Shown: positions 9,040 to 18,818, counted from the first letter of the stretch. The stretch is DNA of 64,000 bases from Neisseria meningitidis (GCF_900638555.1 NZ_LR134525.1:1798001-1862000), one strand, 5' to 3'. Numbers and translations are program-made. The notes: generated from the letters alone by a model not told the origin.

Positions 9040-9081
9040 CCTTGCAACCCCAGTTAACCGAAATTCCGATAAGGCAAGCGT

Positions 9082-9612
9082 TCACGCCAGCAACATTTCC
9101 TGCATCAGCTTCATACCCCACTGCCAGCCGCCGAGCATACCGTTCAAACTGCCCGAATGCGGGGAAACCAACAGGCGGGCGTTCCACAAATCCGCCTGTC
9201 TTTGCGCCCAACCGTGCGGCACGCCGCCGTGTTCGGGTACAACCAATGCGGCACGGCAGGGACAGCGGACGCGTTGGAAAGCGTGTTCCGCATCGTCGGG
9301 AAAAATATCGGGACGCTGCGGTACAAGGATGATGTTGGCAATTTTCTTCCGTGTCAGGATGTCTGCCTGATACAGCCACGCCAAAAATGCGGCCGCGCCC
9401 GCACCGTGTGCGACAACGGCGACGTATTTGCCGCGTATGCGTTCAAATGCCGTCTGAAGCCCTGCCTGCCATTCCCCTATGCTTTGACCGGCCGACGCTT
9501 CGGACATCTGCACGACGGGATAACTGATCGCCCAGCGGTCTATCCACATTTCCGCTTCATCCGCATCGCGTACCAGCCACAGCGTCAAATCCTCAAGCTC
9601 GAAACTTTCCAT
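9082..9612 (-). CDS. RBBP9/YdeN-type alpha/beta hydrolase-like protein lacking the usual serine
   Basis: 176 residues with the layout of the small RBBP9/YdeN serine hydrolases: WIDRWAISYPVVQM near the N terminus, a nucleophile-elbow-like VVAHGAGAAAFLAWL at about 68-82, VPEHGG, and a C-terminal SPHSGSLNGMLGGWQWG that resembles the family's GHINxxSGLGxWxxG. At the elbow the expected GHSxG serine is replaced (AHGAG), so hydrolase activity is doubtful. It follows a small membrane-protein gene by 9 bp on the minus strand and is probably cotranscribed with xth. Confidence 0.7.
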   Translation of the reverse strand: MESFELEDLTLWLVRDADEAEMWIDRWAISYPVVQMSEASAGQSIGEWQAGLQTAFERIRGKYVAVVAHGAGAAAFLAWLYQADILTRKKIANIILVPQRPDIFPDDAEHAFQRVRCPCRAALVVPEHGGVPHGWAQRQADLWNARLLVSPHSGSLNGMLGGWQWGMKLMQEMLLA

Positions 9613-9621
9613 TGTCCGCGC

Positions 9622-9966
9622 CTATTTGAGCAGGTCTTGCAGCGTGAACGCAATCAGCAGCGCGGCAGGCACACTCAACAGGGTGCGCACGGCGAGGCAG
9701 GCAAGAACGTTTGCCAACAGCCGCCAGCCTTTCCAACCCAAACATTTGGACGCAATCAGCAGGCAGGGCAGGCAAATCAGCAGCCACACCAACGCCCATA
9801 TCGGGTTTGCCTTGGTCGGCGCAAGCCAGCCTTGCATCCGCGACAACATAAATATCGCCCACACCAACATGGGCAGGATAAACGCAGCGACGACCCATGC
9901 CGCGCCTATTCCTGTTTTTCCGTCCACATTCCAATCATATTTACCCAAAACCTTATTCGGCAGCAT
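9622..9966 (-). CDS. Small hydrophobic membrane protein
   Basis: 114 residues from ATG at 9966 (GGAG seven bases upstream, inside the end of xth). It has three or four hydrophobic segments: GAAWVVAAFILPMLVWAIFML, ALVWLLICLPCLLIA, and a C-terminal LLSVPAALLIAFTL. The start overlaps the xth stop by 14 bp, indicating translational coupling. No domain recognised. Confidence 0.7.
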   Translation of the reverse strand: MLPNKVLGKYDWNVDGKTGIGAAWVVAAFILPMLVWAIFMLSRMQGWLAPTKANPIWALVWLLICLPCLLIASKCLGWKGWRLLANVLACLAVRTLLSVPAALLIAFTLQDLLK

Positions 9967-10732
9967 AGTCATACTCCACGACCAGCGGCGCATGGTCAGA
10001 AAATTTTTCATCTTTATAAACGTGTGCGGACACGGCTTTGGCAGCAAGTTCGGGCGTAACCATCTGATAATCGATGCGCCACCCGACATCTTTCGCATAC
10101 GCCTGCCCTCGGTTGCTCCACCAAGTGTAGCCCGGCACATCGGGATAAAGCGTGCGCCACATATCCGTCCAACCGAGCTTGTGGATAACCTTGCCTATCC
10201 ACTCGCGCTCTTCAGGCAGGAAACCTGAATTTTTCTGGTTGCCTTTCCAGTTTTTCAGGTCGATGTTTTGGTGGGCGATGTTCCAGTCGCCGCAGACGAC
10301 AATGTCGCGCCCTTCGTTTTTCATCGCTTCGAGCATAGGGTAAAACGCATCAAGGAAACGGTATTTCACCTGCTGGCGTTCTTCCGCGCTGCTGCCGCTG
10401 GGCAAATAAAGCGAGATAACGCTCAACCTGCCGAAATCGCAACGCACAAACCGCCCTTCCCTGTCGAATTCTTCAATGCCCATACCGATTTGCACATTGT
10501 CGGGTTTGCGTTTGCTGTACACCGCCACGCCGCTGTAACCGCGCTTCTCGGCGCAATGCCAATGACCGTGCATCCCGTGCGGATTTTTCATATCGGCAGA
10601 CAAATCAGCCTCCTGCGCTTTGAGTTCCTGCACGCAGACAATGTCCGCGCCCGATGCGGCGATGTATTCGTAAAAACCTTTTTTGTAGGCGGAGCGGATG
10701 CCGTTGACGTTGGCGGAAATGATTTTAAGCAT
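9953..10732 (-). CDS. xth: Exodeoxyribonuclease III family AP endonuclease
   Basis: 259 residues of the EEP (exonuclease-endonuclease-phosphatase) fold. Motifs in order: ISANVNGIRSA; the metal-binding Glu of VCVQELKA; LYLPSGS; CGDWNIAHQNIDLKNW with the Asp/Asn pair; WTDMWR; TWWSNRGQAYAKDVGWRIDYQ; and the terminal FSDHAPLVVEYDY with the catalytic Asp-His. It repairs abasic and 3'-blocked sites. Meningococci carry two members (NApe and NExo); I cannot decide from sequence alone which this is. First gene of a short minus-strand operon. Confidence 0.93.
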   Translation of the reverse strand: MLKIISANVNGIRSAYKKGFYEYIAASGADIVCVQELKAQEADLSADMKNPHGMHGHWHCAEKRGYSGVAVYSKRKPDNVQIGMGIEEFDREGRFVRCDFGRLSVISLYLPSGSSAEERQQVKYRFLDAFYPMLEAMKNEGRDIVVCGDWNIAHQNIDLKNWKGNQKNSGFLPEEREWIGKVIHKLGWTDMWRTLYPDVPGYTWWSNRGQAYAKDVGWRIDYQMVTPELAAKAVSAHVYKDEKFSDHAPLVVEYDYAAE

Positions 10733-10814
10733 AATAAAAATAAGTTCTCACAATAAAAATGCCGTCTGAACAAAAAAGGGCAAAATGCGGCACATTTACC
10801 CTTTTCGATGGATT

Positions 10815-12236
10815 TTAACCGCGCCGCCAAGTCGTGCCGCCGGCGTTGTCTTCCAAAATGATTTTGTGTTCGTTCAGAAGGTCGCGGATGCGGTCGGATT
10901 CCGCCCAGTTTTTATCGGCGCGCGCCTGTTTCCGCCGGGCGATCAAGTCTTCGATTTCTTCGTTGGAGAGACCGTCTGAAGCCGCGCCGCCTTGCAGGAA
11001 CTCGGTCGGATCGCGTTGCAGCAGTCCGATGATGCCGCCCAAGGCTTTCAGGCAGCCGGCGAGCTGTGCGTCATTGGTTTTGTTCACTTCGCCTGCCAGT
11101 TCGAACAACACGGCAACCGCTTCGACCGTACCAAAATCGTCGTTCATGGCGGCGTAGAAACGGCGGGTGTAGTCGTTGACGTTTTCAGATAAGTCAAACT
11201 CAGCCGCTGGTGTGTTTTTCAATGTAGTGTACAGGCGGGTCAGCGCACCTTTTGCGTCGTCCAAATGTGCGTCGGAGTAATTCAACGGGCTGCGGTAGTG
11301 GGCGCGCAGGATGAAGAAACGCACGACTTCGGGGTCGTATTGTTTCAACACTTCGCGGATAGTGAAGAAGTTGCCCAACGATTTGGACATTTTTTCGCCG
11401 TCCACGCGGATAAAGCCGTTGTGCAACCAGTATTTGACGTGGCTGGCAATGCTTTGACCGTGGTGGGTTTGCGCGTGATGATGGCCGCAGGTATGCCCCG
11501 TCGCGCCGACGCTTTGGGCAATTTCGTTTTCGTGGTGCGGAAACTGCAAATCCGCGCCGCCGCCGTGGATGTCGAAGGTATTGCCGAACAGGTTTTCACT
11601 CATGGCGGAGCATTCAATGTGCCAACCCGGCCGGCCGTTGCCCCAAGGGCTTTCCCACGCCGGCTCGCCTGCTTTCGCCGCTTTCCACAACACAAAATCA
11701 AGCGGATCGCGTTTGAAACCGTCCACTTCCACACGTTCGCCCGCGCGCAGGTCGTCCAATGATTTGCCCGATAATTGTCCGTAAGCGGAAAACTCGCGCA
11801 CGGCGTAGTAAACGTCGCCGTTTGCGGCAGGATAGGCCTTACCGTTTTGAATCAGGGTTTCAATCATGGCAATCATTTGCGGGATGTTTTCCGTTGCCTT
11901 CGGTTCGATGTCCGGACGCAACACGCCCAAAGCATCGGCATCTTCGTGCATCGCCTGAATGAAACGCGCGGTCAGTTCGCCGATAGTCTCGCCGTTTTCA
12001 GCCGCGCGGGCAATGATTTTGTCGTCGATGTCGGTGATGTTGCGCACATAAGTGAGCGGATAACCGCACTCGCGCAACCAGCGGGCAATCATGTCAAACA
12101 CCACCATCACACGGGCATGGCCTAAGTGGCAATAGTCGTAAACAGTCATGCCGCAAACGTACATACGCACGTTTTTAGGGTCGATGGGGGCAAAGGGTTC
12201 TTTTTGGCGGGTAAGGGTGTTGTAGATGGTGGTCAT
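10815..12236 (-). CDS. cysS: Cysteinyl-tRNA synthetase
   Basis: 473 residues, full-length class I synthetase charging tRNA-Cys. It shows the HIGH-type motif ([12 protein letters not shown]), the zinc ligands ([36 protein letters not shown]) and KMSKSLGN. The C-terminal tail carries the insert region and [11 protein letters not shown] anticodon-side helix. The ATG at 12236 is the family start ([13 protein letters not shown]) but has no convincing Shine-Dalgarno sequence. The frame is open upstream through a whole nuclease-like gene to 12914, so a 699-residue fusion could be made. See the adjoining entry. Confidence 0.95.
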   Translation of the reverse strand: MTTIYNTLTRQKEPFAPIDPKNVRMYVCGMTVYDYCHLGHARVMVVFDMIARWLRECGYPLTYVRNITDIDDKIIARAAENGETIGELTARFIQAMHEDADALGVLRPDIEPKATENIPQMIAMIETLIQNGKAYPAANGDVYYAVREFSAYGQLSGKSLDDLRAGERVEVDGFKRDPLDFVLWKAAKAGEPAWESPWGNGRPGWHIECSAMSENLFGNTFDIHGGGADLQFPHHENEIAQSVGATGHTCGHHHAQTHHGQSIASHVKYWLHNGFIRVDGEKMSKSLGNFFTIREVLKQYDPEVVRFFILRAHYRSPLNYSDAHLDDAKGALTRLYTTLKNTPAAEFDLSENVNDYTRRFYAAMNDDFGTVEAVAVLFELAGEVNKTNDAQLAGCLKALGGIIGLLQRDPTEFLQGGAASDGLSNEEIEDLIARRKQARADKNWAESDRIRDLLNEHKIILEDNAGGTTWRRG

Positions 12237-12914
12237 GGGATTATGGATTAATCTTTGTTGCTCGGATGATAATTTCTGTTCTGTTCCTGTAGATACGGAC
12301 CAAGGAACATTACGTAGTTGCGGATTATTAATATGGCTGATATTTGTGAAAATTGGTTCTGCATAACAGTTTGCAAAATTTTTTGTAAATTCTGATAATT
12401 TAAACTTATCTTTTAATAAGTTTGCTAAATCTGATGACGAGGGATAAAGTTTACTTCTTATACTAGGCATTTCAATATGAAGGACTATTTTTATTTCGTT
12501 ACAATCTAAAGCCAAGCGAGAAAAATCTTTTTCTTCCTGTTTTTCTGCTTTAAATTTAGCAGAAACCAATCCTGCCAATGAATCTCGAATTTTTCTTGCG
12601 ATTAAATATGGTAGGTCAGAAAGTTTTTCATCTATTGATTGGGCATTTGGCTCAAGCCCAAGTCGGTAATAATCTTTAATTTCGATTAGCCAAAGTGTCG
12701 ACTCATGAAGGGCTATTATATCTACACCTGAGCTGCCATTATCGTCATCTACACTTTGATTTATCCCGTTCTTTCCCTTTTCATTTGTATCAATTTTATT
12801 ACGTAAATTACAACTGTTCTGAAAAATTTTATAATGTTCCCATTCGTCATACTTGGTAACGTAATAATCTTCAGGAAAAGCAAAGGTTAATCTCTTTTCT
12901 GTGATTGTAGTCAT
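12237..12914 (-). CDS. PD-(D/E)XK nuclease-like protein, in-frame with cysS without a stop codon
   Basis: 226 codons starting [18 protein letters not shown] (GAGG nine bases upstream), 9 bp after the ATPase gene stop. Residues 61-81 (SSGVDIIAL...LWLIEIKDY) give Asp65, Glu78-x-Lys80 on predicted beta strands, the PD-(D/E)XK restriction-endonuclease core pattern. The remainder is Lys/Glu-rich and unmatched. No stop codon separates it from cysS: after ...EQQRLIHNP the frame runs directly into the synthetase Met. The gene is AT-rich compared with its neighbours, suggesting transfer. Nuclease function is inferred from the motif only. Confidence 0.72.
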
Positions 12915-12923
12915 AGCTTAACC

Positions 12924-13973
12924 TCAAATATTCAGATACCTGTCTGCCTGCATAATGTTTTCATCTAACAATATCAATGTGTTCAAATCATTAATACTGT
13001 TCCCTTGCTCCACTTTTGTTCCATCATCGGAAGCAATCAACGAGAAAAAACGTACAGGTAAATCCGTGTTATTTTCAAGCTTCAAAAGTTCCAATTCTCT
13101 CAATAAGAATAGAGAGTGTGTTGCAATAAAAACCTGAATACCCTGTTGAGATAAAGACCAAATAATACGGGCAGCCATTTTGATCAATTTAGGATTCAGA
13201 TTAGCTTCCGGTTCATCCCAAAATAGATAGCCTTTATCCAGCAATGCCCCTGTTGCGATTAACCGGGCAATCATGACAAATTTCCGCAAACCCTCTGCTA
13301 CCAAAGGTGCTTCAATCTTACCGCCCGTATTTGTCAGCGATAGATAAAACCTTCCTTGTTCTTCAGATACTTTTCCTCCCATCGCGTTCTCAATAGGTTC
13401 GAGCAATTCTCGAATTTTTGTTTCTCTGGGGCCTTTGGCAAGCGGGTGATTTAATTGCATACAGGTATCAAACCAAGTTTCTTCGAAAGGGATGCTTTGG
13501 TTTTGATACAAAGAAGTGAACCAAGGGCAAAGTGTAATTAATTCGCGGCTGGGTAAGAAGATAGGTGTCGGAGTATATTCATTTTCTTTCAATCCGATGC
13601 TTTGAACATTGACTTGCGATGATGAGTTACTGGAAAAATTCAGACTACTATGCGTAGTGCCGTTTTGCAGTTTTAAAACGATTTCCGTACGCCCGCGCCC
13701 CTGCAAACGTTTGCTCAACCTGCCCAAGGAATCGGGACGGAAAACATTCAGTAATTTATCGGCAAAACTTTTTTGCAATTCTGTTTTCAGTAATCTGTTT
13801 TTGGTGTTAGATGTTACTTCTAGCAGGCTGTATAAAATTTTTAACAAATGTGTTTTGCCACAACCGTTTTCGGCAACAATAACATTGAGATTTTCAGAAA
13901 ATTCAAAAGTATCGTTTGGAAGAACGGTAAAGTTTGTCAACTCAAGCGACTGGATATATTGGTTAGATGACAT
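12924..13973 (-). CDS. AAA/ABC-type ATPase (OLD/RecF-like), partner of the nuclease-like gene
   Basis: 349 residues. Walker A AENGCGKT at 34-41; ABC-type signature-like VAEGLRKFVMIARL at 225-238; Walker B YLFWDEPEANLNP at 249-261 with D-loop; H-loop FIATHS at 282-287. This is the AAA_15/AAA_21 architecture seen in many two-gene phage-defence systems (Septu PtuA, AbiL/RloA, retron ATPases), here without a TOPRIM tail. The gene is AT-rich, lies between obg and cysS, and is followed 9 bp later by a PD-(D/E)XK-like gene. Assignment as defence ATPase is inference from domain pairing. Confidence 0.8.
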   Translation of the reverse strand: MSSNQYIQSLELTNFTVLPNDTFEFSENLNVIVAENGCGKTHLLKILYSLLEVTSNTKNRLLKTELQKSFADKLLNVFRPDSLGRLSKRLQGRGRTEIVLKLQNGTTHSSLNFSSNSSSQVNVQSIGLKENEYTPTPIFLPSRELITLCPWFTSLYQNQSIPFEETWFDTCMQLNHPLAKGPRETKIRELLEPIENAMGGKVSEEQGRFYLSLTNTGGKIEAPLVAEGLRKFVMIARLIATGALLDKGYLFWDEPEANLNPKLIKMAARIIWSLSQQGIQVFIATHSLFLLRELELLKLENNTDLPVRFFSLIASDDGTKVEQGNSINDLNTLILLDENIMQADRYLNI

Positions 13974-14055
13974 TTTTAATCCATTTCAATCTTGCTTTAA
14001 AATTGTTTCAAACAACCTTTTGTAGAACAAATATCGTCTGAAACCCTTTCTTTTT

Positions 14056-15210
<1,155 letters not shown>

Positions 15211-15243
15211 TCAATGCTCTTGTTTGTTGGTTTCAAATGGGGG

Positions 15244-15281
15244 TTCAGACGGCATGGCGTGTGTTTTGATGCCGTCCGAAC
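15244..15281. terminator. Imperfect inverted DUS pair upstream of obg
   Basis: TTCAGACGGCAT and ATGCCGTCCGAAC flank a 13-bp spacer. It is upstream of obg, so its termination role would be for leftover transcription from the right; one arm has the T-to-C change GTCCGAA. Confidence 0.45.
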
Positions 15282-15484
15282 AGAATTTCGGACGCTATTA
15301 TAAGGGATAAGCGGTATTTCAACACGCCGTACCCAAACTATTTGTTCCGCCCATCTTAATGAATTTTTAAGCAAATCTTCAGCCTGCAAACAAAATTATG
15401 TCCACCTTCTTTGGTACAATCGCGCCTTTTTGACATTCCGACCCGACGGAATGTCCGTTCAAACCGTTACATATAATAAGTTTT

Positions 15485-16224
15485 GGGGCTGTCCTAGATA
15501 ACTAGGATAAACTCGGTTTTACTAATTGTTTTAAAATGGAACAAGAACTTTTATCTCACTGTTGTTAAAACGCCATTCGCACTCCTTTAAATACAGCTCA
15601 AAATGCGCTTTGGGAATGCCGTTAAACTTGCGTAAATGACGTTTTGCTTGATTCCAAAAGTTCTCAATTCCATTAATATGGTTTTGTCGTTCAGCAAAAT
15701 GTGTGCTGTGATTGATACGAAAACGAAGTTTCAGCGAAGCTAAAATGGCTAAATTCGCTCACATCTAATACATCATAGCTACGATAACAATCCGTATAAA
15801 CAATACTGTCAGGTTTCACTTGTTCACGGATAATAGGAAATAAAGTAGCGGTTTGAGTATTCGGTACTGTAACCGTATAAACCTTACCATTTCGCTTCAA
15901 AAGACCGAATACGGCGACTTTACCGGCAGCACCGCGACCGCGTTTGCCTTTGCGTTGTCCGCCAAAATAACTTTCATCTGCTTCTACTTCGCCATCAAAC
16001 ATTTCCAAATGCGGACTGTTTTGATAAATAAGTAATCGTAAACGATGAAAATAATAGGCTGCGGTATTTTTATTAACGCCTACTAACTCTGCTGCCGTTC
16101 TTGCAGTTACACCTGCGACAAATAGCTCAATGAGTTTATTTTGTTTATACCGGCTTAGACGACTTTTTCTCATAGGGATAATTCTAACTTAATTTGAATT
16201 TCCCTAGTTATCTAGGACAGCCCC
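15485..16224 (-). mobile_element. IS1016-type insertion sequence (IS1595 family), 740 bp, with 8-bp target duplication
   Basis: Terminal inverted repeats GGGGCTGTCCTAGATAAC... at the left and the complement ending ...GGACAGCCCC at the right. The flanking direct repeat TAAGTTTT (15477-15484 and 16225-16232) is an 8-bp target duplication, as expected for the IS1595 family. It carries one transposase gene on the minus strand, frameshifted. The right end lands 10 bp before the ATG of the cytochrome b561 gene and cuts it off from its promoter. Confidence 0.93.
15531..16173 (-). pseudogene. IS1016 transposase, frameshifted by a 22-bp insertion
   Basis: The N-terminal part (RYKQNKLIELFVAGVTARTAAELVGV helix-turn-helix, then VEADESYFGGQRKGKRGRG with the first catalytic Asp, and IVYTDCYRSYDVL with the second) is intact. 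Compared with the second copy at 37.6 kb, about 22 extra bases lie at 15720-15742 and shift the frame. The frame ends SYQSQHTFC at 15691, and the segment with the third catalytic residue (NHINGIENFWNQAKRHLRKF) is left in another frame. Removing 22 bp gives a 207-codon frame. The copy should not make active transposase. Confidence 0.88.
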
Positions 16225-16234
16225 TAAGTTTTTT

Positions 16235-16868
16235 ATGAACACAAACCAACCTGCCGTTTACGACCCGTTGACACGTACGCTGCACTGGCTGACCGTTGCC
16301 GGTTTCATCGGCATTCCGACCACCATTGTCCTGTGGACGATTTATAGTGGATTAACAAAAATCAGGACAAGGCGACGAAGCCGCAGACAGTACAAATAGT
16401 ACGGCAAGGCGAGGCAACGCCGTACTGGTTTTTGTTAATCCACTATACGAAGAGGCGGAATGGGTGGGCAGCCTGTTCGGCCTGCACAAATCTTTCGGTT
16501 TCCTTACGCTGACGGTGATTACATTGCGCATCGTGTGGGCGGTTGCCAACCGCGCCAAGCGTCCGCAAAGCGACAGCAAGGCTGCGGCGGCAGGACACGG
16601 CATTCTGTATCTGCTCATGCTTGCCGTTCCCGTTATCGGCATGATCCGCCAATACGGCAGCGGCCGCGGCCCGTTGAAAGTGTTCGGCGTTGAAGTGATG
16701 CAGGGTTCGCCGGAAAAAATCGAGTGGATGGCAAACTTGGGCAACACGTTCCACGGCAATTTGGGCTGGCTGCTGTTTGCCGCCGTCGTCGGACACGTCG
16801 CCATGGTCGTCGTCCACCGTGTTCAAGGCAAAGACGTGCTGTACCGCATGACGGGGCGTGTCCGTTGA
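16235..16868 (+). pseudogene. Cytochrome b561 family protein, interrupted by a CREE
   Basis: The N terminus MNTNQPAVYDPLTRTLHWLTVAG and residues to ...TIVLWTIY are followed by a 105-bp CREE (16343-16447) that introduces TAG. The remainder resumes in another frame as EEAEWVGSLFGLHKSFGFL and continues to RMTGRVR at 16868. Removing the 103 inserted bases (one TA target copy kept) restores a continuous 176-residue frame with four membrane helices and the heme-ligand histidines (LHW, LHKSFG, GHG, HVAMVVVH). Together with the IS1016 insertion just upstream, the gene is doubly inactivated. Confidence 0.93.
16343..16447. repeat. Internally deleted CREE (105 bp) inside the cytochrome b561 gene
   Basis: The same TATAGTGGATTAAC ends and left core as the 155-bp elements, but the segment from AACCGATTCACTTGG... 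to ...TTTGAGCTAA is missing. The target TA is duplicated. It is the only CREE of the window inside a coding region. Confidence 0.95.
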
Positions 16869-16902
16869 TTCCGTTCGCACTATGGTGCCGGTCCGTCCGG
16901 CA

Positions 16903-17778
16903 TCATTTGTTTTTCCAAGACAGTGCCAGATCGTACAAAGCTTTTTTTCCCTCGCCCGTGATTTTGGCGGCAAGCTCCGCCGCCTGTTTGGTCGGCAGCT
17001 CGGCTGTGAGGATTTTCATGATGTTTTGCGCGGACTCGGACAAGCCTTCGTGTTTTTCATCCTGCGCCGGATAAAGCACCAACACCATCTCGCCGCGCGA
17101 TTGGTTGCCGTCCGCCGCCAATGCCGTCTGAATTTCCCCAACCGTGCCGCTTAAGAACGTTTCAAACGTTTTCGTGATTTCGCGCGCCAGCATTAATCGG
17201 CGTTCGGGGAACAGTTCCGCCATATCGGCAAGCGTCGCCCCGATGCGGTGCGGCGTTTCAAACATCACGACGGGAAACGCCACCCGCACCCATTTGGCAA
17301 ACAATTTCCTACGTTCGCCCGATTTCGGCGGTACAAAACCGTTGAAATAAAAATCGGATCCCGCCACACCAGCCACACTCAAAGCCGCCATCACCGCGCT
17401 TGCGCCGACAACAGGGACAACTTTAAACCCGACCTCACGCACGCGGCGGGCGAGTTTCGCGCCCGGGTCGCACACGGCCGGCGTACCCGCATCGGAAACC
17501 TGTGCCACAACCATGCCGTCTGAAAGATAGCCGACAATCTTGTCCGCCATCTGCCGTTCGTTGTGTTCGCGCACGCTGACGAGTTTGCCCTGAATGCCGT
17601 ACGCGCTCAAAAGCTGCGCGGTAACGCGCGTGTCTTCGGCACAGATGATGTCCGCCTTTTGCAATACCGCCAAAGCGCGCAGGGTAATGTCCGCCAAATT
17701 GCCGATGGGCGTGGCAACCACGTATAATGTCCCTCCGACGACGCTGTCGGAGGCTTTCTGCAAATGTTTCTGAAACAT
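16903..17778 (-). CDS. rsmI: 16S rRNA (cytidine1402-2'-O)-methyltransferase RsmI
   Basis: 291 residues from MFQKHLQKAS (17778). The longer frame to 17919 runs into the divergent yraN gene and is rejected. Tetrapyrrole-methylase fold: GGTLYVVATPIGNLADITLRAL at the N terminus, AEDTRVTAQLL, REHNERQ, SDAGTPAVCDPG (SAM-binding loop), FYFNGFVPPKSGERR, and ETPHRI. It methylates C1402 of 16S rRNA in the decoding centre. It is divergent from yraN with 52 bp between, the same arrangement as yraL/yraMN in Escherichia coli. Confidence 0.95.
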   Translation of the reverse strand: MFQKHLQKASDSVVGGTLYVVATPIGNLADITLRALAVLQKADIICAEDTRVTAQLLSAYGIQGKLVSVREHNERQMADKIVGYLSDGMVVAQVSDAGTPAVCDPGAKLARRVREVGFKVVPVVGASAVMAALSVAGVAGSDFYFNGFVPPKSGERRKLFAKWVRVAFPVVMFETPHRIGATLADMAELFPERRLMLAREITKTFETFLSGTVGEIQTALAADGNQSRGEMVLVLYPAQDEKHEGLSESAQNIMKILTAELPTKQAAELAAKITGEGKKALYDLALSWKNK

Positions 17779-17830
17779 AAGAATGCCGTCTGAAAAACAA
17801 ACATTATAAATTATAAAGGTTAAACCGATT

Positions 17831-18178
17831 ATGCGCCTAAACCACAAACAGGGCGAGGCAGGGGAAGATGCCGCGCTTGCCTTCCTCCAATCCCAAGGCT
17901 GCACACTGCTTGCCCGCAACTGGCACTGCGCCTACGGCGAAATCGACCTGATTGTCAAAAACGGCGGCATGATTCTGTTTGTTGAAGTAAAATACCGCAA
18001 AAATCGGCAATTCGGCGGTGCCGCATACAGCATTTCCCCATCCAAATTATTGAAACTGCAACGAAGTGTAGAGTATTATCTGCAACAGAACAGGTTGACA
18101 AACGTACCGTGCCGCCTCGACGCGGTACTCATCGAAGGCAGCCGCCCGCCCGAGTGGATACAGAATATTACAGGTTGA
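17831..18178 (+). CDS. yraN: YraN family (UPF0102) nuclease-like protein
   Basis: 115 residues. The PD-(D/E)XK-like core is visible: GEAGEDAALAFLQSQG, then GEIDLIVKNGGMILFVEVKYRKN with Asp and Glu-x-Lys. The family is often linked to DNA transformation and repair but is not characterised well. It is followed 4 bp later by gmhA and then dolP, a gene order shared with Escherichia coli yraN-diaA-yraP. Confidence 0.92.
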   Translation: MRLNHKQGEAGEDAALAFLQSQGCTLLARNWHCAYGEIDLIVKNGGMILFVEVKYRKNRQFGGAAYSISPSKLLKLQRSVEYYLQQNRLTNVPCRLDAVLIEGSRPPEWIQNITG

Positions 18179-18182
18179 CGAT

Positions 18183-18776
18183 ATGACGACATTACAAGAA
18201 CGCGTTGCCGCCCATTTTGCCGAAAGCATCCGTGCCAAGCAGGAAGCCGGAAAAGTATTGGTCGAGCCGACCGTACAGGCTGCCGAGCTGATGCTGCAAT
18301 GCCTGATGAATGACGGCAAAATCCTGGCCTGCGGCAACGGCGGTTCGGCTGCCGACGCGCAACACTTCGCCGCCGAAATGACCGGCCGTTTTGAAAAAGA
18401 ACGCATGGAACTCGCCGCTGTCGCGCTGACAACAGACACTTCCGCGCTGACAGCCATCGGCAACGACTACGGTTTCGACCACGTATTCAGCAAACAGGTG
18501 CGCGCGCTCGGACGTGCAGGCGATGTATTGGTCGGCATTTCCACCTCCGGCAATTCCGCCAACGTCATCGAAGCCGTCAAAGCCGCACACGAACGCGATA
18601 TGCACGTCATCGCCTTGACCGGCCGCGACGGCGGCAAAATCGCCGCCATACTCAAAGACACCGACGTTTTGCTCAACGTTCCCCATCCGCGCACCGCCCG
18701 TATTCAAGAAAACCACATCCTGCTGATACACGCCATGTGCGACTGTATCGACTCCGTACTGCTGGAAGGAATGTAA
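18183..18776 (+). CDS. gmhA: Phosphoheptose isomerase GmhA (DiaA-like position)
   Basis: 197 residues, a SIS-domain protein converting sedoheptulose 7-phosphate to heptose 7-phosphate at the start of ADP-heptose synthesis for LOS. CGNGGSAADAQHFAAEMTGRFEKER contains the catalytic Glu, GISTSGNSANVIEAV is the phosphate-binding loop, and ARIQENHILLIH holds the conserved His. The gene neighbourhood (yraN before, dolP after) is that of diaA, a DnaA-binding paralogue. Residues favour GmhA; a DiaA role is an open alternative. Confidence 0.88.
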   Translation: MTTLQERVAAHFAESIRAKQEAGKVLVEPTVQAAELMLQCLMNDGKILACGNGGSAADAQHFAAEMTGRFEKERMELAAVALTTDTSALTAIGNDYGFDHVFSKQVRALGRAGDVLVGISTSGNSANVIEAVKAAHERDMHVIALTGRDGGKIAAILKDTDVLLNVPHPRTARIQENHILLIHAMCDCIDSVLLEGM

Positions 18777-18780
18777 CCCT

Positions 18781-18818
18781 TTTCAGACGGCATGGCGCAA
18801 AGCAATGCCGTCTGAAAC
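18781..18818. terminator. Inverted DUS pair between gmhA and dolP
   Basis: TTTCAGACGGCATGG and ATGCCGTCTGAAA separated by about 9 bp. Here the arms are in outward order, which still makes a hairpin. Confidence 0.7.

Noticed and set aside
17779..17919. Longer N terminus for RsmI
   Set aside because: Would overlap the divergent yraN coding region; family members begin near MFQKHLQKAS.
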